A stretch of 64,000 nt of DNA from Halodesulfovibrio spirochaetisodalis (GCF_001672295.1 NZ_JXMS01000002.1:1-64000), one strand, 5' to 3'. Shown: positions 53,437-62,833, counted from the stretch's first letter. Program-made: numbers and translations. Notes: a model not told the origin generated them from the sequence alone.

Positions 53437-54234
53437 TTACTTACTTTTATTCGACCAGTGTTCCTCAACAATTTCTGAACTTGTCAATTCGCCCTGTGTT
53501 ACCAGCGTTAAAAAATTTTCTGGCAGGTTATAAACTTGAGCCACTGTCTCTTTCCGCTTCTTTTTCCTGCCAAATCCTTTCTGTCGCATTAGCATGCGCC
53601 TGAAGTCATCAAGTCTTCTCTTTAAACACTCATCCATGAAGGATTTGAATTTGGCTCCCTTCTCTGGGCGATAATCCTGAAGGATTTCTGCAAGTGTAAC
53701 GCCAACAAAGGAGAGAAGTTCATCACGCTCAAACTCGAAGCCCTCACGGAGAAGTTCCTGCATAAAAAGATCGGTGTAGAATTCTAATTTCAAACGGATA
53801 TCGTGCTCTTGCACAAGGAATTCAATTTCTGCAGTTTTCTTGGTGCCCGTTTTTCTCTTCTTTAAGCTTTCAGTTGAGCTTCGTTTCAATAACGCCTTAG
53901 AAAGGATTCTCTTGACTGTTGCGACGGACACTTGAAGCTGATGAGCAATTTCTTGATTAGCTGCACCTCTCATCCAGAGTCTACGGACTTTTTCACGCTC
54001 CTTGAGTTTTGAAGGAAGAACGCCTTTAAATGTCTGGAGCTCTTGAGTGACTGCTTTTGTTATAAGCCTCTTATGTTCGATAACTTCCTCTAGATAGCAG
54101 CTTGCACTAATTACTTCAGATTCTAGTTCTGGGTCTTCCTCAAATGCTGTTTTTGCATGACTACAAATCGTGGAGTTCATGCATTCCCAGAGTATTTCGG
54201 CATGTAATCCTTCAATCTCTTGATCTTTTTTCAT
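53437..54234 (-). CDS. Sigma-like protein with HTH before region 2
   Basis: 265 aa. A sigma region-4-like HTH comes first (KEREKVRRLWMRGAANQEIA, then QVSVATVKRILSKAL, about 80-120). A segment resembling sigma-70 region 2 follows (VTLAEILQDYRPEKGAKFKS, FMDECLKRRLDDFRR, about 175-225), the reverse of the normal order. Lys/Arg-rich. Could be an alternative sigma-like regulator or a DNA-binding protein of the element. Followed upstream by a 79-aa gene. Confidence 0.5.
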   Translation of the reverse strand: MKKDQEIEGLHAEILWECMNSTICSHAKTAFEEDPELESEVISASCYLEEVIEHKRLITKAVTQELQTFKGVLPSKLKEREKVRRLWMRGAANQEIAHQLQVSVATVKRILSKALLKRSSTESLKKRKTGTKKTAEIEFLVQEHDIRLKLEFYTDLFMQELLREGFEFERDELLSFVGVTLAEILQDYRPEKGAKFKSFMDECLKRRLDDFRRMLMRQKGFGRKKKRKETVAQVYNLPENFLTLVTQGELTSSEIVEEHWSNKSK

Positions 54235-54256
54235 GAATATTCTTCTGTAGATGGCT

Positions 54257-54496
54257 CTAATGGAAAACTTGACTGGCTGCAGGATTATTCATTGTTGTTT
54301 TTGCAACGTAAATATGATGCAGGATGCTAATCATCTCTTTGGTAAGGTTTTCATACACTTTTTCTGGTGTTGTTTTTGACTCAAGAAGATCTTTTTGAAT
54401 TTCAAAAATTATATACTGAATAGATTCAAGTGTAGAATAGACATTGGCAAATTCTTCCATAGAAAAATCCTTTTTTATTGTTTCAAATGTGAACAT
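54257..54496 (-). CDS. Small helical hypothetical
   Basis: 79 aa, helical and acidic, no motif recognised. On the minus strand 22 nt before the sigma-like gene, so the two are probably one transcript; it could be an antagonist or partner. Confidence 0.5.
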   Translation of the reverse strand: MFTFETIKKDFSMEEFANVYSTLESIQYIIFEIQKDLLESKTTPEKVYENLTKEMISILHHIYVAKTTMNNPAASQVFH

Positions 54497-54780
54497 GATG
54501 AGTAAGCTTATTTTGTCTGACGAGCTTCCAACAGTTATTTTCCGTTTTTTAAAATCAGAAGCGTTTTATCACGTCTAAAATTTTTGTCAATAACCTATTG
54601 AAAAGAATACTGATCTTGAAATGTCGTCAACAAATTTTCAAAAACCGAATAGAGCATTTTCACAGTTCGTTTAAATAATTCTTAATTTTAGAATGTTATT
54701 GCATGTCGACTGCCAAGCTCCCTAACGCTACCCCAGTTATTATTGACAACATTTTGTCGCTGCTTTGTTAAAAGGAGAAT

Positions 54781-54806
54781 AAAAAAAGCGACCATCATGG
54801 TCGCTT
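54781..54806 (-). terminator. Terminator of the serine recombinase gene
   Basis: AAGCGACCAT pairs with ATGGTCGCTT, T7 on the minus strand. Confidence 0.85.
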
Positions 54807-54813
54807 CGTAGTG

Positions 54814-55365
54814 CTATTGCTTTGCTTGGCGTTTTATTCGCTTTACTGTCGAGACTGAACATCCAAATTTGTCGGCAGTCTTACTGATAGAGTTCCCTTG
54901 CTGGACGAACTCCAACACTGCCTCTCGTTCAAACTGCCGCTTTCGTCCCTTATACTTCCCAGCCGCTTTGGCTTTCTCAATTCCGGCGGCTTGTCGTTCT
55001 TTCCTGAGGTTCGTTTCGAATTCGGCAAATACACCCAACATCTGTAAAAACGCTTTGCCGCTTGCTGTGCTGGTATCAATTTTCTGATCAAGAATCTCTA
55101 GGGCAGCACCTTTTTCGTCCAGCAGGCTCACGATCTCGAGCAAATCAGCCATGTTCCTTGCTAGCCGATCAAGTTTCCACACAACCAGTTTTTCACCTTC
55201 AGTGATGACCTTGAGGATTGTTTGAAGTTTCGGGCGGTCTGCATTGGTTCCTGATAGCTTCTCTTCGAAGATAATCGCTTCTGGATAGTGTTGTGTGATT
55301 GCATCGACCTGCATGGTCGTATCTTGTCCAGTGCTTGAAACGCGGCAGTAAGCAAATGTCTTCAT
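54814..55365 (-). CDS. Serine recombinase (resolvase/invertase)
   Basis: 183 aa. Catalytic Ser in YCRVSSTGQD, Arg block WKLDRLARNMADL, EKLSGTNADRP, and a C-terminal HTH (NSISKTADKFGCSVSTVKRI). Length is normal for small resolvases/invertases. Acts on paired short sites; a dyad lies just upstream of the gene. A second recombinase in addition to the tyrosine integrase of the island. Confidence 0.93.
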   Translation of the reverse strand: MKTFAYCRVSSTGQDTTMQVDAITQHYPEAIIFEEKLSGTNADRPKLQTILKVITEGEKLVVWKLDRLARNMADLLEIVSLLDEKGAALEILDQKIDTSTASGKAFLQMLGVFAEFETNLRKERQAAGIEKAKAAGKYKGRKRQFEREAVLEFVQQGNSISKTADKFGCSVSTVKRIKRQAKQ

Positions 55366-55397
55366 GGTAAGCTCTCAGGTTGGTTCATTAGAGTTTA

Positions 55398-55473
55398 GAC
55401 CCATCACCTTTTGATGGGTTCATAATTCCGTTACCAACCCTAATAGACCTCTATTGAACTAGGGTCAATAGAG
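55398..55473. promoter_or_regulatory. Candidate recombination/operator site upstream of the serine recombinase
   Basis: CCCATCA and TGATGGG form one dyad, and CTCTATTGA (55449-55457) with TCAATAGAG (55465-55473) form a second, perfect, 9-bp dyad spaced 7 bp, plus a partial direct copy (ACCCTAATAGA) in front. Arrangement resembles a multi-subsite res region. Confidence 0.5.
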
Positions 55474-55487
55474 TATGCTCAAGTGGA

Positions 55488-56150
55488 CTAACTCTTTATA
55501 GAAAACTTAAGCTGATTTTCTTTAGCTTCATTGTGAAGGAGATAATTGAAAAACAAGTGACTGCTGAGAATAGAATAAATTTCTTCCATTCTTCGCCATG
55601 CGAAGGAACGGAAGTTTTGTGGTTGCTTTTGACCTTTTGGTGAGTTGATTTGATATTCAATTCTATCTCGGATTTTATTTAAACAAGCCACAACTTCAGG
55701 GTTGATTCTTATCTCTAGTCGTTCTATTTCATTGATTATTTCCAGCATGGCTTCGCAGAGTTTTATGGTAACCTCGTTAGGATGACCATATCCTCTGCGG
55801 TTGATAGTTCCCTTAAATAGGTAGGGTGTGGCGTCTGCACTGTTTATTTTAAAGAACTGTGTAGAGTGTCCTCCGTCGTTTCCAATAAAAACGTTGTCAT
55901 CTACAATAGTTAAGTATCGATCAAATGCAGTACAGCAACGAAATAGTTTAACAATGTTTGTGATGTATTTTTTTGTTCGACGAAATGTCTGTATTCCAGA
56001 GGGAATAGTATTAAAAACTAAGTAGAAAATACACGCAGAAGCTGTTGAGTACGCAATGTTTTGGACAAATGTACCATACGATTTGTCATCCAGTTTGGCA
56101 CATATTGTAAATATGATCGCTAAGGCGGCTAGTTCTAACAATTTGTGCAT
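55488..56150 (-). CDS. Unknown two-TM protein (divergent pair, left)
   Basis: 220 aa from ATG at 56150; the frame is open further but would run through the opposite gene's start. Two membrane helices (about 4-20 and 32-50) and a ~165-residue soluble domain with no recognised motif (NDGGHSTQFFKINSADATPY, RINPEVVACLNKIRDR). Starts 17 bp from the divergent 361-aa gene. Stop lies near the recombinase site. Confidence 0.55.
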   Translation of the reverse strand: MHKLLELAALAIIFTICAKLDDKSYGTFVQNIAYSTASACIFYLVFNTIPSGIQTFRRTKKYITNIVKLFRCCTAFDRYLTIVDDNVFIGNDGGHSTQFFKINSADATPYLFKGTINRRGYGHPNEVTIKLCEAMLEIINEIERLEIRINPEVVACLNKIRDRIEYQINSPKGQKQPQNFRSFAWRRMEEIYSILSSHLFFNYLLHNEAKENQLKFSIKS

Positions 56151-56167
56151 AGCAGTGAGGAAAAGTG

Positions 56168-57250
56168 ATGTTTGATCAACAGTTTGAAAATTTGATGGAA
56201 TGTGCAACGCAACTGGCGGACAATCCAAAGTACTTAGATGCGATAACTGCACATTATATTACCGGTGATAAGTGCCAGCTTGATATTAAGATTGATGATC
56301 CTGTCTGGGACTACATGAAAGATAGTTTGTCCATTGACACCGTATGTCTCATGCAGGCTTTATACAAGGATTTGACACACCTATTTAACCTTGACTCTGT
56401 AAATAAGTATACACCAGAAGAACTAAAAAAAGAATTCAATTCGCAGCTCGATTTCGCATACCATGAAGGGTGTATACAAATTAATGCTGATTTGTCTGGG
56501 ATCGTTAATGTAATGTTTGATGGGTATAAGGATTTATTAAGTGCTAATTCAAGTAGATGGAACTGTGCTGTAAGTGGGTCTCTTTTTGCTTTGGCTATAG
56601 TGACGCTTGGAACCGAAGATTGGTATTCTTTGAAAAAATTACAAGTCTTAAAACGTGAAAATGCTTCAAATAACAATATTACTAAAGCGCTCGGCTATGC
56701 ACATAAAATTTTAATGGGGTCTCGTGGTACTCCAGATTTCTTAGTGAAAACTTTGAGTAAAGGCGGTGTGGTGAGTGTAAATGGCGAAAAGCCAAAGACT
56801 GCTAGCCAGTTAAAAGCACTGAAATATAAAGATACTGTTGTCGATGAATATCACATAGACGATCGTTTTAAGCTTGAGGCATTTTCTTCTAATTTTGTGA
56901 CTGCTCCTGTTGCAGGGAAAAGTCGACGCATGAGTCTTAAAGAGTTGGAGCCTGATGACGTTGAACGAATGGCACAATTGGCAAAAAAAGTAGTGCGAAC
57001 TAAGCGAGCTGTTTACCAAAATTTGCAAGTGTCAGTTTTTTTTAAAGGTGTCGAATATGCTGGTGCTCAAGTTGACGGCTTTGGTGATAAACGCTCTGAT
57101 GCCATTACTGCGGAAGAATTGTTCTCAAATCCACTTTATTCGTTTCCTGTAGAGCGTCGTATTCTCAAAAAGAAACAGAAGAATAAGAAAGATAATGATC
57201 CTAATTGGCTTGCTCTTCCAAACACTTTGCCTGACTCTAATGAAGAGTAA
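56168..57250 (+). CDS. Unknown 360-aa protein (divergent pair, right)
   Basis: ATG at 56168 behind GAGGAAAAG. Soluble; a hydrophobic patch near 130-145 (NCAVSGSLFALAIVTLG) is too weak for a sure helix. The C-terminal half is basic and the end is a Lys-rich tail (RILKKKQKNKKDNDP). No family recognised. With its divergent membrane partner it occupies the cargo end of island 2. Confidence 0.6.
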   Translation: MFDQQFENLMECATQLADNPKYLDAITAHYITGDKCQLDIKIDDPVWDYMKDSLSIDTVCLMQALYKDLTHLFNLDSVNKYTPEELKKEFNSQLDFAYHEGCIQINADLSGIVNVMFDGYKDLLSANSSRWNCAVSGSLFALAIVTLGTEDWYSLKKLQVLKRENASNNNITKALGYAHKILMGSRGTPDFLVKTLSKGGVVSVNGEKPKTASQLKALKYKDTVVDEYHIDDRFKLEAFSSNFVTAPVAGKSRRMSLKELEPDDVERMAQLAKKVVRTKRAVYQNLQVSVFFKGVEYAGAQVDGFGDKRSDAITAEELFSNPLYSFPVERRILKKKQKNKKDNDPNWLALPNTLPDSNEE

Positions 57251-57404
57251 GATAACTTTCCTTACGCACTTGTTTTTGGGGGAATTCTGGGGCACATTGC
57301 CAAAAATCACTTACAACGAAGCGTCAGTTTTTTCGAGTGATTCCTATTGTAAAACAATGGGTTAACGCTTCTTGATTTCGGAATGATGGGGTGCAGCTTT
57401 GTGT

Positions 57405-57423
57405 ATCCCTCCCTCTCCGCCAT
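57405..57423 (+). other. att site, right end of island 2
   Basis: Exact 19-bp copy of the tRNA-Ser 3' end (see 50222-50240). Confidence 0.85.
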
Positions 57424-57430
57424 GTAATTA

Positions 57431-57465
57431 AGCCCTTACAGTGAAAGCTGTGAGGGCTTTTTTTT
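57431..57465 (+). terminator. Original terminator of tRNA-Ser, displaced by island 2
   Basis: AGCCCTTACAG pairs with CTGTGAGGGCT, then T8, starting 7 bp after the right att site. Confidence 0.8.
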
Positions 57466-57837
57466 GTCCAACGGCTTAGGTTAACGTGTTTGTCCAACTT
57501 TTCGTAAATACAAATGACTACCCCTTAGTGAACAGAACATAAGGGAATTCATTTCTTTATTTTTACTTATAGAACTATTGAATTTTTTTAAATATCTTTT
57601 GGTCAACATTGCTGTAAAAATAGCAATAGATGTAAAAGATAAGATTTTTTTGGCACCCTTTGGGTGCCATTTGTGTTTTTTATGGCAAAAAATTGCTTAT
57701 ACAGACTATTAGCTCTGCTAATATGAGAAGATAATAGCATGATTACGTATAAAATAAATTTTTTCTGCAAGTAATACATGAATACTACATATGTTTTAAG
57801 AGTATATAATTAACACTAAAGAAAAATAGGATACAAC

Positions 57838-59589
57838 GTGCTGGACACAACAACACTGACTCGTTTTTTTCCTTTCCTTTACTGGCTGCAAGAATTTACC
57901 AAAGAAAAATGTAAGATGGATGTTAATGCAGGCTTAAGTGGAGCAATAATTGTTCTGCCGCAGGGGGTTGCATTTGCTACGATTGCCGGATTACCACCGG
58001 AGTTTGGCTTATATTCAGCCATGGTGCCAGCAATTGTTGCTGCTTTGTTTGGGTCTTCTCATCATTTGATATCTGGCCCTACCACAGCAATATCGTTAGT
58101 TATTTATCAAAATTTAAGTAGTATTTATGAACCTTTTTCAGCCGAATACATTGGCGCAGCTTTCTCTCTTGCATTGTTAACCGGAATTATTCAATTACTC
58201 TTCGGCATTATCAAGTTAGGAACATTGGTTAACTTTGTTTCGCACTCTGTTGTCGTAGGGTTTACAGCTGGTGCTGCTGTATTGATTGGCTTTAGCCAGT
58301 TAGGCAACTTTTTGGGTATGGCGTTACCACCAGGTATTCCCTTTTATGAAAAGGTGCCCCACATTTTGCAAAATATAGAGTTCATCAATAGTCCAGCAGT
58401 TGCAATTGCTTTGATTGCTCTACTTACCTCTATTTTTTTTCAAAAGTATTTTCCTAAAATTCCAGGAATGCTCTTTGCTCTTATTTTCGGTTCGGTTGCT
58501 GCACTATGCTTAGGTGGCGAGCAAGCCGGGATTAAACTTGTGGGAGCCTTGCCTGCTCAACTTCCACAGTTTGTTATTCCTCAGATTGACTTGCACACCA
58601 TTCAGCAACTTGGCTCAAGTGCTTTTGCAATTGCTATTCTAGGATTGACAGAAGCTGTTTCTATTGCCCGTTCTATTGCAATGCACTCCAGGCAACGTAT
58701 AGACACTAATCAGGAATTCTTGGGACAGGGGCTATCCAACATCGTCGGTAGTTTCTTTTCCTGTTATGCTGCATCCGGATCTTTTACCCGCACTGGCGTA
58801 AACTATACTGCTGGTGCTCGGACACCTGCTGCTGCAGTGTTTGCAGCAATTTTTTTGGCAATCATCCTGCTTTTGATTGCGCCTGTGACAGCCTACCTGC
58901 CCATCCCAGCTATGGCTGGAGTTCTCATGGTTGTTGCGTATCGCCTTGTTGATTTTCACCATATCCGCTCTATCATGGAAACAAGTCGTGCTGAACTTGT
59001 TGTTATGAGTGTAACCTTTTTCTCAACGCTCTTTTTACATCTTGAATTCGCAATTTACGTTGGCGTATTGCTCTCTCTGGTACTCTACATAAAAAAAACA
59101 GCCCATCCAGAGCTTAAATCGATTACCCTAAAACGAAATAAAACAGGTCAGGGAATGTTTGTGGAAGTTCAGGAAGAGCAACTTCTCGAATGCCCACAAA
59201 TTAAGGTAGTACGCCTACGTGGTGAGATTTTTTTTGGTGCAATCGATAACATTATTGAAGCCTTGCATCGAGAACTTGAAAAAAGTCCGACCCAAACTAA
59301 GCTTCTTATCGTTTTGAAAGCTGTGACATTTATTGATGTAGCAGGGTGTGAGATGTTCTCTCACGAAAATACAACACTACGCCTTGAAGGGAAGGAAATG
59401 TATCTTTCTTCCCTTAATCCCGAGGTGTGTGAGATGCTTACACGTGCAGGCGTTCTTCAGCAGCTTGGTGAAGACCATATCTTTCCTGATAAGCAGACAG
59501 CCATCAGCACATTGGTTGAAAGAGTTAGCGACAACAAATGTCATTCTTGCAAAGCCAGAATATTTAGAGAATGCCAACACGTTGCGTAA
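57838..59589 (+). CDS. SulP-family anion transporter with STAS domain
   Basis: 583 aa from GTG (AGGA upstream). About 12 membrane helices with the SulP signature region (IIVLPQGVAFATIAGLPPEF, GPTTAISLVIY), then a C-terminal STAS domain (VVRLRGEIFFGAIDNI, VTFIDVAGCEM). In a sulfate reducer, sulfate or bicarbonate uptake is the obvious guess, but the ion cannot be told from sequence. Terminator follows. Confidence 0.92.
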   Translation: MLDTTTLTRFFPFLYWLQEFTKEKCKMDVNAGLSGAIIVLPQGVAFATIAGLPPEFGLYSAMVPAIVAALFGSSHHLISGPTTAISLVIYQNLSSIYEPFSAEYIGAAFSLALLTGIIQLLFGIIKLGTLVNFVSHSVVVGFTAGAAVLIGFSQLGNFLGMALPPGIPFYEKVPHILQNIEFINSPAVAIALIALLTSIFFQKYFPKIPGMLFALIFGSVAALCLGGEQAGIKLVGALPAQLPQFVIPQIDLHTIQQLGSSAFAIAILGLTEAVSIARSIAMHSRQRIDTNQEFLGQGLSNIVGSFFSCYAASGSFTRTGVNYTAGARTPAAAVFAAIFLAIILLLIAPVTAYLPIPAMAGVLMVVAYRLVDFHHIRSIMETSRAELVVMSVTFFSTLFLHLEFAIYVGVLLSLVLYIKKTAHPELKSITLKRNKTGQGMFVEVQEEQLLECPQIKVVRLRGEIFFGAIDNIIEALHRELEKSPTQTKLLIVLKAVTFIDVAGCEMFSHENTTLRLEGKEMYLSSLNPEVCEMLTRAGVLQQLGEDHIFPDKQTAISTLVERVSDNKCHSCKARIFRECQHVA

Positions 59590-59633
59590 GCAACAGCGAT
59601 ATAACTTATCAACTACTTATGCATACTATAATT

Positions 59634-59665
59634 AAAAAGCCCCCTATATTACAGGGGGCTTTTTA
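59634..59665. terminator. Bidirectional terminator
   Basis: AAAAAGCCCCCT pairs with AGGGGGCTTTTT between convergent sulP and lysR genes. Confidence 0.85.
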
Positions 59666-59695
59666 GTGGTAGTAATGGCTGTACGGTTTAAGAGG

Positions 59696-60580
59696 TCAGG
59701 ATTCAAGAATATGAGTTAAAAGAGTTTGCTTAACACCTTGAACCTTGTTTCCTCTACGCTGAATAATTGAAACATTTTCTTTGGGAAAGATATGATTCAA
59801 TATAATAAAATCTACAGTATCTTTATACATCTCTCTAAAAGGCTCATAGGACAGAATGCATGAAATACCAAGTCCACGACTCACATACTCTGCATTTAAC
59901 TGAACATTTGGACTCTCCATAACCACCTTGTATGACAATCCGGCTTCGTCAAGCATTGCATCAAGAAGGCTACGCGCTGAAAACTTAACATTTTTTTGAG
60001 GTAAGATAAGAGGAAAACGAACGATATCCTCAAGTGTAACAATCTGTTTTGTAAGTTCATGCCCTTTGGGCACCATTAACGCGTATTCCCCGGCTCTCCA
60101 TGGGGTTTGTTCCAAATTGCCAGGAACAGTCGATCCGTGAACAAGCGCAATATCAATAGCACCGGAAAGAACATCATCGATGCATTTTTGTGGATTCATG
60201 TGCTTGAGATACAATGAAACTGTAGGGTACTTTGCTTTAAAATCTTCCAGAATAGGAGGCAAATAACACTGCATTATTGCTAATGGTGCCGCTACACTTA
60301 CCCTACCAGTAAAATCGCCCTTGAGCTCTGCAAGGTCATCCAACAACTCTTCTTTGTTGCGTACAAGTTTTTCCGTAAATTCAAATACGCGGTGTCCTTC
60401 ATCTGTAAGCTGAACGCCTTGCTTGCCAATTCGTTCAAACAGCGTAACACTCAATTCCTGTTCCAGCTTTTTAATTTGCTGGCTTAGTGCTGACTGGGTT
60501 CTAAAGGTTGCCTCTGCAGCGCGGGTAAAACTGCCTAGTTTTACTATATGATAGAACCCGATTAATTGGTGTAGTTCCAT
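59696..60580 (-). CDS. LysR-family transcriptional regulator
   Basis: 294 aa from ATG at 60580 (GGGGA 6 nt upstream; ATG 60598 is also possible). HTH in MELHQLIGFYHIVKLGSFTR / QSALSQQIKKLEQEL, effector domain after ~90. The frame extends upstream through the radical SAM stop, so the later start is preferred. It follows the radical SAM gene on the same strand and may control it or the TAXI-TRAP genes. Confidence 0.92.
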   Translation of the reverse strand: MELHQLIGFYHIVKLGSFTRAAEATFRTQSALSQQIKKLEQELSVTLFERIGKQGVQLTDEGHRVFEFTEKLVRNKEELLDDLAELKGDFTGRVSVAAPLAIMQCYLPPILEDFKAKYPTVSLYLKHMNPQKCIDDVLSGAIDIALVHGSTVPGNLEQTPWRAGEYALMVPKGHELTKQIVTLEDIVRFPLILPQKNVKFSARSLLDAMLDEAGLSYKVVMESPNVQLNAEYVSRGLGISCILSYEPFREMYKDTVDFIILNHIFPKENVSIIQRRGNKVQGVKQTLLTHILES

Positions 60581-60656
60581 ACTTAGTCCCCAATTCATAT
60601 CAAGTCCCTTAATGTGCAAGTAGCAACAACTGAAGCACTCATATGCCCTTTGCACA

Positions 60657-61799
60657 TTAGACGGAACCTTGCCATCGAGCTGCAAGCTCTTTCAATTTAG
60701 GTATTGCGTAAGGTAGAAAAATCTTCATGGAAGCACAAAAATAATTCTGCTCAAACCCATTCGGATTATTCTTTCGATCTTTCAGGCACCCGCCGTTGCA
60801 GAAAGCTAGCCACTTACATTTTTTACATTTAGGGGATACATGTGCCTTGGCTCCACCAAAAAGCCGTTGCATTTTCCCGTTGAACAGTAGGCGCAAATCG
60901 TCCTGCAATACATTGCCACTTTTATGCGCTGGCTCAACGAAAAAATCACATGGGAACACATCGCCATTATGTTCAATAGCTAGATACGACCCACATTTCT
61001 TCTGTATTCCACATTCAATTCCAGTGTGTCCCAGGAGGGTAAAGAAAAGTGTCTCAAACTGGCGGACTGATGTAATAGGCCTACCATCTCTAAACTCGTT
61101 ATACCAGCAATCAAAAATGCAGCACAAAAAATTGCCATAAGCTTTCGGAGATACAGAGAAAGCTGTCGCTTGCCCACGAAGATCTTTTTCAATAACCGGA
61201 ATAAACTGTAAATAGCTAAAACCTTCACCTGTAAGGTACCTGTATGTCTCATCGGGATACTTTACAGAATAACTCGTAACGCAGCTAAGAATATTCGTTG
61301 CAACTCCAGCTTGAGCACACGTTTTTGCATTCATTGAAACAATATTCCATGTACCTTCACCATCTGCATCTTTTCGATAGGCATTATGCACATGCTCTGC
61401 ACCATCCAGAGAAACCCCTACCAGAAAATCGTTTTTCTTAAAGAAAGAAATCCAATCTTCATTAAGTAAGGTGGCGTTTGTCTGGATTGCGTTACTGATG
61501 TTGATACCTGCACCATATTTTTTCTGTAGCTCAACTGCTTTTTCATAAAAAGAAAGACCTGCAAGTAGCGGCTCTCCACCCTGCCAGATGAAAGAGAATG
61601 ATGACGGTGCATTAGTAAGAGCCTTTTTAATAGTGGCTTCCAGAACATCTTCTTGCATAATCACACAATGCGATGCTGAAGCTTCGGCTCCAAACATTTC
61701 ATGCTTTTCCATGTAAAAACAGTAGGTACAACGTAAGTTGCACGAAGGGCCTGCAGGTTTGATCAACACGCAGGACAAATATTGAGGATCTCGCAGCAT
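60657..61799 (-). CDS. anSME-like radical SAM/SPASM enzyme
   Basis: 380 aa. Radical SAM motif CNLRCTYCFY (C-x3-C-x2-C), substrate loop WQGGEPLLAG, and SPASM auxiliary-cluster cysteines (CGIQKKCGSY, CDFF, CKKCKWLAFCNGGC). Family members convert Cys/Ser of sulfatases to formylglycine. No sulfatase lies in the window. Between the TAXI-TRAP genes and lysR, on the same strand. Confidence 0.88.
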   Translation of the reverse strand: MLRDPQYLSCVLIKPAGPSCNLRCTYCFYMEKHEMFGAEASASHCVIMQEDVLEATIKKALTNAPSSFSFIWQGGEPLLAGLSFYEKAVELQKKYGAGINISNAIQTNATLLNEDWISFFKKNDFLVGVSLDGAEHVHNAYRKDADGEGTWNIVSMNAKTCAQAGVATNILSCVTSYSVKYPDETYRYLTGEGFSYLQFIPVIEKDLRGQATAFSVSPKAYGNFLCCIFDCWYNEFRDGRPITSVRQFETLFFTLLGHTGIECGIQKKCGSYLAIEHNGDVFPCDFFVEPAHKSGNVLQDDLRLLFNGKMQRLFGGAKAHVSPKCKKCKWLAFCNGGCLKDRKNNPNGFEQNYFCASMKIFLPYAIPKLKELAARWQGSV

Positions 61800-61805
61800 A
61801 ATAGT

Positions 61806-61831
61806 AAAAGAGGCACCCCGTGAGGGGTGCC
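61806..61831 (-). terminator. Terminator of the TAXI-TRAP operon
   Basis: GGCACCCC and GGGGTGCC, followed by TCTTTTACT on the minus strand. Confidence 0.8.
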
Positions 61832-61843
61832 ATGTAGTTTGAA

Positions 61844-62818
61844 TTAATTAAATCGAGCATTCATTTCGGCTAAAAATGCATCAATCTCTGGATGATTCAT
61901 TTCTTTATAGTAACGAATTGCTCCGGGATGTAGCGGAATAGACATACTCTGCAAAGCCGTTTTTAAAGAGGTGACACGCCAGCCACGATGTACCTTACCA
62001 AGGTCTTCAAGGTTTCCAAAAATAGACTTCATCATTTTGTAGACCAGCTCTTCAGAGACATCTGCACGCGCTACAAAGTTGTGACGATATGCAAGAGAAC
62101 GAACCGATTTTTTCTGACCAGGGTATGTTCCGGCAGGAAGGTCGGTTATAAAGTACATCGGATTGTCTTTAAGAAGCTGCTTAAGCTTACTTTCATCAGC
62201 AGGAACCCAGTTAAGTTCGCGAGTCTGTGCCAAGTCCATCAGCGGAGCAAGTGGAATTGCACCAAACCACATTGCAGCATCTAATTGACCATTTTTCATT
62301 TTTTCAGTCATCTCTGGAAGGGTTTCAGAGAATGCTTCAAAATCATCACGAGTAAAACCAGATGCGCTGAGATACTTGAAGTTGTCTGCACGGGCGAGGG
62401 AGCCCGGAGGTCCCACGCCAATACGTTTTTGGGCAATATCACCAATAGCGCTGATATTAGAATCCTTCAAAGCTGGTAATTGCTGGTACGCAATCTGGTG
62501 TGAAAACATACCAAGCACCGGTACAGGCTTTTGATAAATGCCTTCACCTTTGTATGCCTGAAGGGCTGCTCCAGGAGCAGTAAATGCAAACTCAAGGTCA
62601 CCAAGTCCCATCAAGTAAAGGTTGTGGATTCCACCTTTAGTTGCTTCCACTGTAAAATCAATCTCAGGAATCTCACGTCCAACTACATCAGCCACACCTG
62701 CCCCCATGGTGTAGAGAGCCATACCTACCGGGTTGGTTCCCACAGAAACAAAGGTTCTGGCAAATGCACTGGAATGGAATGCCAGCAGCATAAGCGCTGC
62801 AATAATAATGCGTTTCAT
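61844..62818 (-). CDS. TAXI-family TRAP solute-binding protein
   Basis: 324 aa with signal peptide (1-20, ending AFAR). TAXI fold marks: VGTNPVGMALYTMGAG (glycine loop) and a GPPGSLARAD binding region. Delivers an organic acid to the fused TRAP permease directly downstream of which this gene lies (15-nt gap). The ligand is unknown; glutamate or C4 acids are typical for TAXI systems. Confidence 0.92.
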   Translation of the reverse strand: MKRIIIAALMLLAFHSSAFARTFVSVGTNPVGMALYTMGAGVADVVGREIPEIDFTVEATKGGIHNLYLMGLGDLEFAFTAPGAALQAYKGEGIYQKPVPVLGMFSHQIAYQQLPALKDSNISAIGDIAQKRIGVGPPGSLARADNFKYLSASGFTRDDFEAFSETLPEMTEKMKNGQLDAAMWFGAIPLAPLMDLAQTRELNWVPADESKLKQLLKDNPMYFITDLPAGTYPGQKKSVRSLAYRHNFVARADVSEELVYKMMKSIFGNLEDLGKVHRGWRVTSLKTALQSMSIPLHPGAIRYYKEMNHPEIDAFLAEMNARFN

Positions 62819-62833
62819 ATATTGCTCCTTCTA

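Larger units (their letters stand above)
57251..57837. other. Intergenic: right end of island 2 and sulP promoter
   Basis: Contains the right att site (57405-57423), the original tRNA-Ser terminator, a hairpin GGCACCC-TTT-GGGTGCC (57651-57668) and an A/T-rich stretch that should hold the SulP promoter. Confidence 0.6.

Noticed and set aside
53022-53603. 193-codon plus-strand frame in island 2
   Set aside because: It overlaps two convincing minus-strand genes, has no SD, and shows no coding character in the gap between them.
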